DNA of 64,000 nucleotides. It comes from Aquabacterium sp. OR-4 (GTDB lineage Bacteria > Pseudomonadota > Gammaproteobacteria > Burkholderiales > Burkholderiaceae_C). The notes below the pieces were generated by a model. It was not told the DNA's origin. It did no database searches and was given only the letters and a program-made list of their open reading frames with translations. How positions within the stretch are numbered: position 1 is the first letter of the stretch; each line of letters starts with the position of its first letter. Location: the NCBI RefSeq assembly GCF_025290835.2, contig NZ_JAOCQD020000003.1:620001-684000 (forward strand), written 5' to 3'. Both the position numbers and the translations under genes were made by a program. Of the stretch, positions 1 to 10,000 are shown piece after piece.

Positions 1-3000
1 CGCCTTGATCGCCAGGGCCGCATGCTGGCGGTGCACTTCACCGACGGCCAGCAGTGGCTGGTCAGCGATGCCGGCGTGGCCCTGGTGGGCAGCGCCGATC
101 CGTCCCAGCGCGTGCGCTTCGAACGCGACACGCAGGGCCGCATCGAGCGCATCGTCGGCCCGCAGTCCGGCGGCCAGGAGGCCGCGCTCGTCTACCGTTA
201 TGACGCGCTGAACCGTTTGGAGATCGCGCGCAGCCTGTATGCCGCCACGCCGCTGAACCAGCAGCTGGGTTACCACGCCGACGGGCGCTTGATCACCGAG
301 GCGATCACCGCCCAGCTGGGCAGCGCGGTGAACTGGCTGGCCGGCGCCGTGAACCCCAGCGACCGCTGGAGCGGCACGCTGCCCGCCGGCCAGGCGCTGA
401 ACTTCAGCTTCCTGGTGCGCGAGAGCGAGCTGGCCAGCACCGTCAAGACCCCCGGCGCAGCCGGGGCGGTGATCCTGGCGGTGCAAGCCACCGAAGGCAG
501 CCAGCTCAGCGTGGAAGGCGGCGTGGTGATCGGCCAGGCCAGCCATGGCGGCCTGACCACCACCCTGGTGCGCGTGAGCAGCGCCGGCCTGAAGCTGCTG
601 ACCCTGCGCGGCAGCGGCGCCGCCACGTTGAAGGTGGCGGTGGCCGGCGACATCAACCGCGACGGCCGCATCGACGGCCTGGACACCCAGGTCTTCGCCG
701 CCGGCCAGAGCGGTGCCGATCTGGATGGTGACGGCCTGGCCAACGACGGTGATCGCCAGATCGCCTACGCCAACCATGGCTGGCGTGCCAACCTCGCGCC
801 CGGCCAGTCCGCGCCGGCCGAGGCCCTGACCCACACCAACCTGGGCACCCAGGTGGCCTTGGACAGCATTGCCATCGACAGCGAAGGCGACGCGCTGTAC
901 TGGCGCGTGCTCGATGCCAGCCATGGCAGCGCGCGCCTCACCTCCGACGGCCGCAGCCTGTATTTCATGCCCGACGCCGGCTTCACCGGCATGGCGCAGG
1001 TGCGCCTGCTGGCCGACGATGGTTACACCGCCTCGGCTCCGATGACGCTGAACCTGCAGGTCAGCGGTGCCCGCCTGGTGCGCATCGACATCACGCGCAT
1101 GGCCACGCTGGCGCTGGGCAGCCCGCGCTACCTGGAAGTGCGCGGCGATTTCGAAGACCAGCAGGACGTGTGGCTGCCTGCCAGCTACCTGCAGCTGGAG
1201 TCCAGCGACAACGCGGTGCTCACGGTCAATGCCGACGGCCTGGTGGCCCCGGTGGCGGCCGGCACCGGCTTTGTGCGGGTGGCCGCGGGCGGCCTGCAGG
1301 CGGTCAACGCCTACACGGTGGCCGTGGCCCCGCGCGTACCGCTGCTCGACGACGGCATGGAGGTTGACGTCTACCCGCGCGCCCTCACCCTGGTGCCGGG
1401 CGGCGAGCGCCAGCTCAAGGTGCGCCTGGCCGACGAGACCCTGATCTCGGGTGCCGCCAACGGCACGCGCTATGTCATCAGTGACCCGCGCATCGCCGAG
1501 GTCACGGCCGACGGCCTGATCCGTGCCAAGACCACCGGCCTCACGCGCATCAGCGTGATGCACCTGGGCAAGCAGTACGACCTCGAACTCACCGTGATGG
1601 CGCCCTCGCTGGGCACGGCCACGGTGGGCGACAGCGGCGCCGCGGTGCAAGATGCCGCCGGCAACCTGATGATGCTGGCCCCCGGCGCCCTGCCCGAGGG
1701 CACGCAGGTGTCGATCGCGGCCCGCGCACTGGGTGATGTGGGCATGCCGCTGCCGGCCAGCGAGGTGCAGGAAGCCCTCGGCGCCTGGCAGATCGACCTG
1801 GGCGGCCTCACTGCCGGCCAGCCGGTGCAACTGGCGCTGAAGGTGCAGCCGGCGGTTGATCCGCTCACCGGCCAGTCCACGCCGCTGGCGGCCGGCACGC
1901 AGATCTTCTTCTGGCGCAAGGGCCAGATCCTGGATGCCGACGGCACGGTGCACGACACCTGGTGGCTGGTGGACAACGGCGTCATCGGCGCCGACGGCAT
2001 GGCCCGCACCTCGAGCCCGCCGTACAACGGCTTCATGTCGGGCCAGATGCTGGTGGCCACGCGCGGCAAGGTGAAGGACGACGACACCGGCGAGATCGAG
2101 GTCAAGGGCGCCTTCATCAACTGGGACGCGATCTGGTCCCAGCAGATGATGATCGCCATGGCGCCGTCGCCGATGATGGCCGTGGCGGCCATCGGCATCT
2201 TTGCCGCATCGGCCTCGCCGGTGTACTCGGTGAAGTACACGCTGGACGGCAGCTACAAGCGCGCCGTGCCGGTCTCGGCCCTCACGCCGCGCACCATCTC
2301 GGTCGATTTCCCCGAGGCCCCGGCCGACACGCTGCACCTGCCGCGCATCACCAGCATCAAGTACGAGGCCGGCAGCCAGCGCCTGACCGTCATCGGCAAG
2401 GACTTCTGGCCCGAGGGCACCTCGCGCAGCAGCTTTGCCTTCAAGGTGTGGCTGCAGCCGCGTGGCGACCAGCTCGAGGCGCCCAACGGCCAGTGGCCCG
2501 AGCGCGGCATGGTCTGGCATGGCTACAGCGCCTTCGCCTGGCCGGGCGACGGCGGCACCGACACGCTGGAGATCACGCTGCCCGACGGCATTGCGCTGTC
2601 ACAGCACCATGTCTACGTGGAACGGGTGCCGATGGCACCCAACCCCGAAGGCGACATCGTGGCCCTGCGCAACACGGCTGAATCGCTGATGCAGCGCGCC
2701 TGGACCACGGTGGACAACACCGACGACAACCCGAACAACGACAGCGACACGCTGGTCACCACCTGGGGCGCGCTCAACGTCTACAAGAACGCCCCGCGTG
2801 TGGCCGGCAGCGGCGCCACGCCGGGGGCGGTGACCCTGGTGGCCAGCCTCAGCACCGACGAGCGCGGCAATGCACTGAGCCTGTACGGCAGCTATGTCAA
2901 CCAGATCACGTTCAGCGCCGACGGCTCGATGGCCTTCATCGCGGCGCGCAATGGCCTGATCCACGTCTACGACACGCTCACGCGCAAGATCTTCCACACC

Positions 3001-6000
3001 CTCCGCCTGGAGGGTGGCGGCGCGTCGATTTCCAGCCTGCTGGTCAACGACGGCTGGCTGTACGTGGCCGAGGGCAGCAGCTACGGCAGCGGCGGCGGGC
3101 GCATCGTGCGCGTCGACATCGAGCAGACCTCGTCCGGCTTCCTGCAGCGCCAGCAAGACATCCCGGCGCTGCGCCTGATCAATGCGCCCTTCGGCTACAC
3201 CGACATGGCCGTCAGCGGCGGGCGCTACCTGGCCTTCGGGGCGCCGCAGGCGCGCATCCCGCTGTCGAACGCGCCGGGCCTGACCCGTGGCAACTTCTAT
3301 GTGCTCGATCTGTACCAGATCGACGACCGCGGCCGCCTCGATGGCACGCCCAAGCTGCTCGAGAACTACGCCAGCGCCAATGGCGGCAAGGGCCCGCAGT
3401 TCATCTCGGCCGGCCCCGAGGCCGGCAACTTCCTGCTGTCCAACGCCAAGGACTACAACCGCGGCGTCACCGGTCTGCGCTACAGCTTCGACGAGAACGG
3501 CAACATCACCAGCGTGGCCAGCGTACAGCCCGAGCTGAGACCGGCGGGCTACCAGTACCTGCAGATGAAGTGGCAGCAAAACATCCAGCGCGCCGCCGAT
3601 ACGGTGATCGCGTTGTATGGCGGCGAAGAGTACGCGCTGGTGGCCGACTACAACTTCATCTTCAACGATGTGCACTTCAATGCCGAAAACGGCTTCGGCT
3701 TCGGCAAGCAGATCGGCGGCAAGATCGGTGTGGTGCGTGACCCCTTCGGCAAGCGCGGTGCACCGGTGTTCCTGGGCGCCACCACGCCCATTCCGGGCGG
3801 CTCGATCAAGGAGCTCTCGCTGGCCGAGAACGGCAACCTGTTTGCCGAGGTCTGGATCGACGAGGGCTACGGCGTCAACTTCACCGGCAAGATGTACGAA
3901 TCGATGTTCGTATGGAATGCCGGTGCGCTGATCCAGGCGGCCATCGCCCGCAACGGCGCCGAGCTGTGGAAACCCATCGACCGCGCCGGCGCCAGCCAGC
4001 CGCAGCAGGTGGCCCCCGCACGTTACGACGAGATCCAGGCCGGCCGACCCTTCGTGTGGATCTATGGCATCGGCAACTACGCGCCGATGGAAGAGGTGGT
4101 GTCGGTGGCCGGTGTGGCCTTGCCGCCGCTGCCGCCCAACCCGGTGCCGGCGGCCGACCTGAAGGCCGAGCGCCGCATGCCGCCCACCGGCAGCGCCTGG
4201 GAGACCATGACCATCCGCATCGGTGCCACGATGATGAGCACCTGGTCGGGTGTGGAGCTGGGCATGCGCCGCCTGTTCGGCCTGAGCGACGGCAACGCGC
4301 TGCAGAACCTGCAGGAGTCACGCGACATCCTGGCCAACCTGAGCTATGCCGACAACGAGCCCGGCATCGGCCGCTCGCTGGCCATGCTGGGTGACGGCTT
4401 CGTGGCCGGCGTTGGCGAGATCGGCAAGCTGGCCGGCGACGCCTGGTTCGCCATCGCCGCGATGGCCCAGGCCGAGTTCAACGGCACGCCGATCGCCGAC
4501 ATCCCGCCGCTCAGCCAGGTGGCGGCCGACTACCGCGATGGCAATGCCACGCGTCTCGACCTGTTCCTCACCCCGATGAAGCAGGCGGTCGAACGCAACC
4601 CGGCGGTCTCGGCGCTGACGGCGGTGCACGACATCTCGGGTGCGCTGATCGCCATGCGCAATGCCGGTGGCGACGACCTGCTGCGCGACCAGGCCATGTC
4701 CACGCTGCTGGGCGCCAGCCTGTCTTATGGCGACGCCAAGCGCGCGGTGAAGGACCTCAATGACGCGCGCGCCGCGATGTCGCGCGGTGAACCCGGTGCC
4801 TCGGCGGCCACTGTGCGCCGCCTCGAGCTGGAGGCGGCCAAGAAGGTGGAGGAGGCCAACCTGCAGTCGCGCAATGCCAGTAAGGCCATGCAGGACCTGA
4901 GCGACTTCCAGGAACGCAAGAACTCGACCAAGAATGCGCAGAACGGGCGTACGCCGAGTGCACAGCAGTTCAAGCACGTGGAGGGCGCCGGCACGATGGA
5001 AGAGCAGGCGGCCAAGTCCACCTTCCGCGACACGGCCGACCCGATCGACTTTGCGGCGCTGACCAAGGAGATCGAGGCCAGCGGCGTGGTGGCTGGCCTG
5101 CAAGCCAAGGCGGCCAAGGTCACCGTGGATGGCAAGGTGGCGTTCGACGTCACATTCAATGCCATGCGCGACAGCCAGAACCGACCGCTGGTGGTGCGCT
5201 TCGAGCCTGCCCGCATCGCAGACGAGCTCAGGACCAGCGACAACCGCGTCGTCGACGCGCGCTGGGTGATCAAGCAACCGACCTCGCAGTCCAAGGTCGA
5301 GGGCCAGAACCCCCGCTTTGGCTGGGACGATTTCTTCGGTGACCATGCCGCGCCGCTGGTGATCAAGGTGCGCCCCGGCATCTTCAACACCGCTGGCGAT
5401 CGCATGCCTGCGCTGATGCAGCACGAACTGGCCGAGATCACCGGCCTGCACAAGAAGCTGCAGGACCGTTCGATGACCCAGGCCGAAATCCAGGCCCATG
5501 TCGACAACTACCTGCACACCCGCGCCAAGGATGTGGCCGACAACGCCCAGATGGACCGGGACCTCAAGCGCGAACTGGAAGCCCTGGAGGAAGTGGACAC
5601 GCCGCCCGGCACGACGCCGACCAGCGGCGAGCGCGTGGGGCGGCAAAAGGCCATTGCCGACCAGCATGAGCTGGAGTTGATGTCTGCGATCCTGGCCGGC
5701 CAGCACCTGAAGGCCGGCGAAACCCTCGCGCCGCCGGTGGGCGAGCTTCAGCCTGGCCAGGTGCGGGTCAAGGAGGTCTTCGAGCAGTTCCAGGTGCGCA
5801 ACCCGGGGCGCACGTACGGTGGTGTGCGGCCAGACTTTGCCGTGGTGATGGAGGTGTACGACGCCACCTCACCGACCAAGTCGCGCTTCGTGGTGAGGCT
5901 GCACGAGGCCAAGTCCAGCACATCGAAGGATCTGAGCGACCCCAACGGGTCGGCGGCGAATCACTTCGACGACGAGTTGACGAAGCTGCAGAACCAGATG

Positions 6001-9000
6001 TTCCCGCGCATCGCGGCCGGTCAGGCAGACGGCACGGAAGCCTGGCGCGTGGTCAATTCCGGGCATCGGGCAGCGCTCGAGCGCTACCGGGGAACGGGTC
6101 CGCTCGCAGCGTTCGGGCTGGATCCCGACAAGATCACGATCGATCCCACGATCACGATCCACACCCGCTCGCCCAAGGTGGTCGATGGTGACTTGGTGCA
6201 AAAGGGCATCATGGACTGGAGCCCGACGGCGTGGGCTGACTTTGAAGACCGTGCCTTCACCTACACGCCCCCGCCGGGTTCACCCCAGCAACTGGGCACG
6301 GCCGACCCCGACGACGATGGCGTCTCGGCCGCCGGTCTGGACGAGCAATTGCTCACCCGCCTGGCCGATGCCGCCCGCAGCCACTGGTTGCAGGCAGGTG
6401 CCGACCCGGCGCTTCTGGCCCAGGTTCAGATCGTGGTGCAGCAGCTGGCCACCGGCGTTCTGGGCGAGGCCCGAGGCGTCACGGTGACGCTGTCGCCCGA
6501 TGCCGCCGGTGCCGGCTGGTTCATCGACCAGACGCCGCTCAGCTCGGAAGAGTTCGCCCTCGGCAGCGGCGGCGTGCTCACGCTGCAGCGCAGCGCGCTG
6601 GATGCCCAGGGCGGCGTGGACATGCTCTCGGTGATGATTCACGAGATCGGCCATGTGCTGGGCCTGGACGACCTGTCCGAGCCCGGCGCGGTGATGTCGG
6701 GCGTGATTGATGCCGGCGTGCGCCGCCTGCCGCAGGCTGGCCTGTTCAACACCGTCACCAGCAGCGGCGCGGCCGGCACGGTCACGGTGCTGGCCAGCGG
6801 CCAGCGCCTGGGCAATGCCGTGCAAGTGACCGCCGCAGGCGCCACGCCCAGCAGCCTGGCCGTCACCGGCACGGCGGCGCTGGCCGGCGGGGCGCTGGCC
6901 ACGGCGGCCGATCTGGCTGCCTGGACGCGGCGTGGCAACACCCAGGCCGCCCCGGGCGGCGGCGTGCAGCTGCTGGAATCGGCTGGCGCGCAGGCCCAGC
7001 TGAGCCAGGCCTTCGTGGTGCAGGCCAGTGACCGTGTGCTGGCCTTCACCCTTGACGCCCTGTCGCTGGTGGCCAATGCCGCCGGCCCGGTGGATGCCTT
7101 CGAGGTGGCCCTGCTCGACACCGCCACCGGCCTGCCGGTGGCCGGCACCGTGGGCCTGGGCCGCAGCGATGCGCTGCTGAACATCCAGACCGACGGGCGC
7201 GAGCGCCAGTCGGCCGCGCTGACCCGCCAGCTCAATGCCGACGGCAGCAGCACCTGGTTCGTGAGCCTGGCGCCCGAGCTGAGCGGCCGCTCGCTGCTGC
7301 TCAGCTTCGACCTGCTGGGCTTCGCGGCCCAGGGCAGCGCGGTGACCGTGCGCGAGGTGCGCATGATCGGCCAGGCCCAGGCGGTGGGCGATGCCTTCAC
7401 GCTGCAAGAAGACGGCAGCGCCAGCGGCAATGTGCTGGCCAATGATCTGACGCTGGGCGCTGCGGGCGTGGCCGTCGAGCAGGTCAGCGGGCCCAGCCAC
7501 GGCACCCTGGTGCTCGGCGCCAATGGTGGCTTCAGCTACCGGCCCGATGCCGACTTCCATGGCAGCGACCAGTTCAGCTACCGCTTCGTGATCGACGGCC
7601 AGCCCGGCAACGTGGCCACGGTGGCGCTGCAGGTCGATGCGGTCAACGATGCGCCCCAGCTCAGCGGGCGCAGCGTGGCCGCGGTGGCCGGCCAGGCCCT
7701 GCGCTTCGACCCGCTGGCCGATGCGCGCGATGTCGATGGCGATGTGCTCAGCGCCGCGGTGGTTGCCGGCCCGGCCCATGGCCAGCTCACGGTGCTGGCC
7801 GATGGCAGCTTCAGCTACCGCGCCAACGCCGGCCATGTGGGGCTTGACCGCTTCAGCTACCGCGTCAGCGATGGCCAGGCGGATTCGGTCACCGTGGAGG
7901 TGCTGATCTCGGTGAGTGCCGACACGGTGCCCAACATCGCACCCACCGCGGCCGATGCCCAGGCCGGCGGCAGCGAAGACCAGGCGCTGGCCATCGGCTG
8001 GGCGAACTTCGCCGTGGCCGATGCCGATGCCAAGCCCGAGCTGCTGCAGGTGGAGATCACCGCGCTGCCGATCGATGGCCTGCTGCATCGCCTGCAGGCC
8101 GATGGCAGCTGGGCTGCGGTGGCGGTGGGTGAGCGCTTTGGCGAGGCCGATCTGGCCGCACGCGGCCTGCGCTTCGTGCCGGCGGCCGATGCCTCGGGTG
8201 GCCCGGGTCACTTCGGCAACGGTGAAGGCAACCAGCGGCCGCACTACGCGGCCATCGGCTACCGCGCCTTTGACGGCGCGCTGTACAGCCCGGGCGCACG
8301 CCTGCTGCTGGACATCACCGCGGTGGCCGACCAGCCCACGCTGGCGCTGGCCGGTGGCGGCAGCGTGCGCGGTCTGGAAGACGCGGCGCTGGCCCTGCAC
8401 GCGGTGGTGGCCGGCCTGGTCGACAACGACGGCTCGGAAAGCCTGGTGCTCACGCTGACCGGCCTGCCCGATGGCTTCACGCTCAGCGACGGCCTGCGCA
8501 GCTTCACGCCCAGCGCGCAGCAGCGGGTGCTGAACCTGGCCGGCTGGCAGCTCGACGCCCTGGTGCTGACACCGCCACGCCACTTCAATGGCAGCGTGGC
8601 GCTGCAGCTGCAGGCCACGGCCATCGAAGGCAGCACCGGCGAGCGGGCCACCGCCAGCCAGCTGCTGCTGGCCGAGTTCGAGGCCGTGGCCGATGCACCC
8701 ACCCTGGTGCTCAGCCCGCGCGACGCGGCACTCAGCCGCGAGCTGCTGGCCACCGGCTTCGAGAGCCCGGCCAATGCCAATACCGCCGCCACCATCGTGG
8801 CCGGCCCGCTGCTGGAAGGCTGGACGGTGCGGCCCGCCGTGGCCGGCAAGACCGCGGCCTTCGAGGTGCAGGCCGCCGGCGACCGGGTCATGAGCCTGGC
8901 CGGCAACCTGGTCACCGTGCAGCCCATGGCCGACAACGGCCGGCAGTGGCTGGTGCTGCGCAATGGCGGACGCAGCCTGGCCTACCAGACCCTGGGTGTG

Positions 9001-9954
9001 GAGCGCAGCGTCGAGACCATCTCCGGTGCCACCTATACGCTGAGCCTGGATTACGCCGGGGGCCTGGGCTTTGCCGCGGCCAACACCGTGATCGGCATCT
9101 ATGTCGATGGCGTGCGTGTGGGCAGCTATGGCGGCACCAGCGTGGCCGCGGCGCTGAACTGGCAGGCATTGAGCTTCCAGTTCAGCGGCAACGGGCAGAC
9201 CCGCCGGCTGGCCATCGTGCTGGAAGGCGGCGATGCCATCGCGTCGGGCACCACGGTGCCGCAGCGCGCGGCCATGATCGACGACATCCGCCTGGTCGAG
9301 ACCTTGCCGGTGGCTGCCGGCCAGGTCTACGGCCTGGCCGGCGCGCCAATCGCCTTGCCAGCCGTGGCGGCCGCACTGGCCGAGGGCGTGGCTGGCGAAC
9401 AGCTGTCGCTGGCCATCCTGGGCGGTGCGGATCTGCCGGCCGGCGCGCAGCTCAGCGATGGCACGCGCACCGCGGTGCTGGCGGCCGATGGGCACATCAA
9501 CCTGGCTGGCTGGGATTTGTCCCGTCTGGGCCTCGTCTCGCCCACCGGCTACAGCGGCAGCTTCACGCTGACGCTGCAGGCACGCAGCAGCGAGACCAGC
9601 AATGGCGCCAGCGCCACCGTCAGTCAAAGCGTGACAGTGCGGGTGTTGCCGGGCGTTGCGGTGGCCACGCCGGCAGGCTTGAACCCCTTCGTCGTGGGCA
9701 CGGCGGCGGCGCAGCAGTTCAGCCAGCAGGCCGGTGACGGCAGCGTTGCGGCGCCCGCCGCGGCGGCGCTGGCCCTGCTGGCCGAGGCCCGGGGAGCGCT
9801 GGGCCAGCCCGAGGCCCCGGTGCTGCCGCCCAAGACCGCAGCCGAGATTGCCCAGGCCGAGGCCGAGCGCGCCCGTGCCCAGGGCGATGCCTGGCTGAAG
9901 GCGCTGGAGGAGCGGGCCAAGGCGCAGTGGCAGCAGTTGGTGGGGGGAAAATGA
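1..9954 (+). CDS. Giant multidomain secreted protein, 5' end outside window
   Basis: The frame is open from base 1, so the true start lies upstream; residues here count from the first ATG at 22 (3310 aa remain). In order I see: YD/RHS-like strands (about 33-75); dockerin/EF-hand-like calcium loops (about 210-250, DINRDGRIDG and DLDGDG); a cadherin-like module (260-350); two Big_2-like modules (355-535); an IPT-like segment (about 775-860); a propeller-like stretch (about 960-1350); a helical region; a PD-(D/E)xK-like core (D1938, E1962, K1964); a matrixin-type zinc site HEIGHVLGLDD at 2207; tandem cadherin/VCBS-like modules (2456-2770); a lectin-like beta sandwich (about 2920-3090); and an Ala/Glu-rich C-terminal helix. 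This architecture is typical of exported giant adhesins or polymorphic-toxin-like proteins. The export operon starting at 12539 may serve it. The function is not known; coding status is certain. Confidence 0.9.
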   Translation, partial: RLDRQGRMLAVHFTDGQQWLVSDAGVALVGSADPSQRVRFERDTQGRIERIVGPQSGGQEAALVYRYDALNRLEIARSLYAATPLNQQLGYHADGRLITEAITAQLGSAVNWLAGAVNPSDRWSGTLPAGQALNFSFLVRESELASTVKTPGAAGAVILAVQATEGSQLSVEGGVVIGQASHGGLTTTLVRVSSAGLKLLTLRGSGAATLKVAVAGDINRDGRIDGLDTQVFAAGQSGADLDGDGLANDGDRQIAYANHGWRANLAPGQSAPAEALTHTNLGTQVALDSIAIDSEGDALYWRVLDASHGSARLTSDGRSLYFMPDAGFTGMAQVRLLADDGYTASAPMTLNLQVSGARLVRIDITRMATLALGSPRYLEVRGDFEDQQDVWLPASYLQLESSDNAVLTVNADGLVAPVAAGTGFVRVAAGGLQAVNAYTVAVAPRVPLLDDGMEVDVYPRALTLVPGGERQLKVRLADETLISGAANGTRYVISDPRIAEVTADGLIRAKTTGLTRISVMHLGKQYDLELTVMAPSLGTATVGDSGAAVQDAAGNLMMLAPGALPEGTQVSIAARALGDVGMPLPASEVQEALGAWQIDLGGLTAGQPVQLALKVQPAVDPLTGQSTPLAAGTQIFFWRKGQILDADGTVHDTWWLVDNGVIGADGMARTSSPPYNGFMSGQMLVATRGKVKDDDTGEIEVKGAFINWDAIWSQQMMIAMAPSPMMAVAAIGIFAASASPVYSVKYTLDGSYKRAVPVSALTPRTISVDFPEAPADTLHLPRITSIKYEAGSQRLTVIGKDFWPEGTSRSSFAFKVWLQPRGDQLEAPNGQWPERGMVWHGYSAFAWPGDGGTDTLEITLPDGIALSQHHVYVERVPMAPNPEGDIVALRNTAESLMQRAWTTVDNTDDNPNNDSDTLVTTWGALNVYKNAPRVAGSGATPGAVTLVASLSTDERGNALSLYGSYVNQITFSADGSMAFIAARNGLIHVYDTLTRKIFHTLRLEGGGASISSLLVNDGWLYVAEGSSYGSGGGRIVRVDIEQTSSGFLQRQQDIPALRLINAPFGYTDMAVSGGRYLAFGAPQARIPLSNAPGLTRGNFYVLDLYQIDDRGRLDGTPKLLENYASANGGKGPQFISAGPEAGNFLLSNAKDYNRGVTGLRYSFDENGNITSVASVQPELRPAGYQYLQMKWQQNIQRAADTVIALYGGEEYALVADYNFIFNDVHFNAENGFGFGKQIGGKIGVVRDPFGKRGAPVFLGATTPIPGGSIKELSLAENGNLFAEVWIDEGYGVNFTGKMYESMFVWNAGALIQAAIARNGAELWKPIDRAGASQPQQVAPARYDEIQAGRPFVWIYGIGNYAPMEEVVSVAGVALPPLPPNPVPAADLKAERRMPPTGSAWETMTIRIGATMMSTWSGVELGMRRLFGLSDGNALQNLQESRDILANLSYADNEPGIGRSLAMLGDGFVAGVGEIGKLAGDAWFAIAAMAQAEFNGTPIADIPPLSQVAADYRDGNATRLDLFLTPMKQAVERNPAVSALTAVHDISGALIAMRNAGGDDLLRDQAMSTLLGASLSYGDAKRAVKDLNDARAAMSRGEPGASAATVRRLELEAAKKVEEANLQSRNASKAMQDLSDFQERKNSTKNAQNGRTPSAQQFKHVEGAGTMEEQAAKSTFRDTADPIDFAALTKEIEASGVVAGLQAKAAKVTVDGKVAFDVTFNAMRDSQNRPLVVRFEPARIADELRTSDNRVVDARWVIKQPTSQSKVEGQNPRFGWDDFFGDHAAPLVIKVRPGIFNTAGDRMPALMQHELAEITGLHKKLQDRSMTQAEIQAHVDNYLHTRAKDVADNAQMDRDLKRELEALEEVDTPPGTTPTSGERVGRQKAIADQHELELMSAILAGQHLKAGETLAPPVGELQPGQVRVKEVFEQFQVRNPGRTYGGVRPDFAVVMEVYDATSPTKSRFVVRLHEAKSSTSKDLSDPNGSAANHFDDELTKLQNQMFPRIAAGQADGTEAWRVVNSGHRAALERYRGTGPLAAFGLDPDKITIDPTITIHTRSPKVVDGDLVQKGIMDWSPTAWADFEDRAFTYTPPPGSPQQLGTADPDDDGVSAAGLDEQLLTRLADAARSHWLQAGADPALLAQVQIVVQQLATGVLGEARGVTVTLSPDAAGAGWFIDQTPLSSEEFALGSGGVLTLQRSALDAQGGVDMLSVMIHEIGHVLGLDDLSEPGAVMSGVIDAGVRRLPQAGLFNTVTSSGAAGTVTVLASGQRLGNAVQVTAAGATPSSLAVTGTAALAGGALATAADLAAWTRRGNTQAAPGGGVQLLESAGAQAQLSQAFVVQASDRVLAFTLDALSLVANAAGPVDAFEVALLDTATGLPVAGTVGLGRSDALLNIQTDGRERQSAALTRQLNADGSSTWFVSLAPELSGRSLLLSFDLLGFAAQGSAVTVREVRMIGQAQAVGDAFTLQEDGSASGNVLANDLTLGAAGVAVEQVSGPSHGTLVLGANGGFSYRPDADFHGSDQFSYRFVIDGQPGNVATVALQVDAVNDAPQLSGRSVAAVAGQALRFDPLADARDVDGDVLSAAVVAGPAHGQLTVLADGSFSYRANAGHVGLDRFSYRVSDGQADSVTVEVLISVSADTVPNIAPTAADAQAGGSEDQALAIGWANFAVADADAKPELLQVEITALPIDGLLHRLQADGSWAAVAVGERFGEADLAARGLRFVPAADASGGPGHFGNGEGNQRPHYAAIGYRAFDGALYSPGARLLLDITAVADQPTLALAGGGSVRGLEDAALALHAVVAGLVDNDGSESLVLTLTGLPDGFTLSDGLRSFTPSAQQRVLNLAGWQLDALVLTPPRHFNGSVALQLQATAIEGSTGERATASQLLLAEFEAVADAPTLVLSPRDAALSRELLATGFESPANANTAATIVAGPLLEGWTVRPAVAGKTAAFEVQAAGDRVMSLAGNLVTVQPMADNGRQWLVLRNGGRSLAYQTLGVERSVETISGATYTLSLDYAGGLGFAAANTVIGIYVDGVRVGSYGGTSVAAALNWQALSFQFSGNGQTRRLAIVLEGGDAIASGTTVPQRAAMIDDIRLVETLPVAAGQVYGLAGAPIALPAVAAALAEGVAGEQLSLAILGGADLPAGAQLSDGTRTAVLAADGHINLAGWDLSRLGLVSPTGYSGSFTLTLQARSSETSNGASATVSQSVTVRVLPGVAVATPAGLNPFVVGTAAAQQFSQQAGDGSVAAPAAAALALLAEARGALGQPEAPVLPPKTAAEIAQAEAERARAQGDAWLKALEERAKAQWQQLVGGK

Positions 9955-10000
9955 GGGTCAAGACCCTGCCCCCCTGCGCCCTTCCCGGCGTTGATGACTC

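Noticed and set aside
6280..9627. Minus-strand open frame of 1115 codons under the giant gene
   Set aside because: Antisense shadow of the cadherin-like region, with composition typical of the complementary frame and no domain or start signal.
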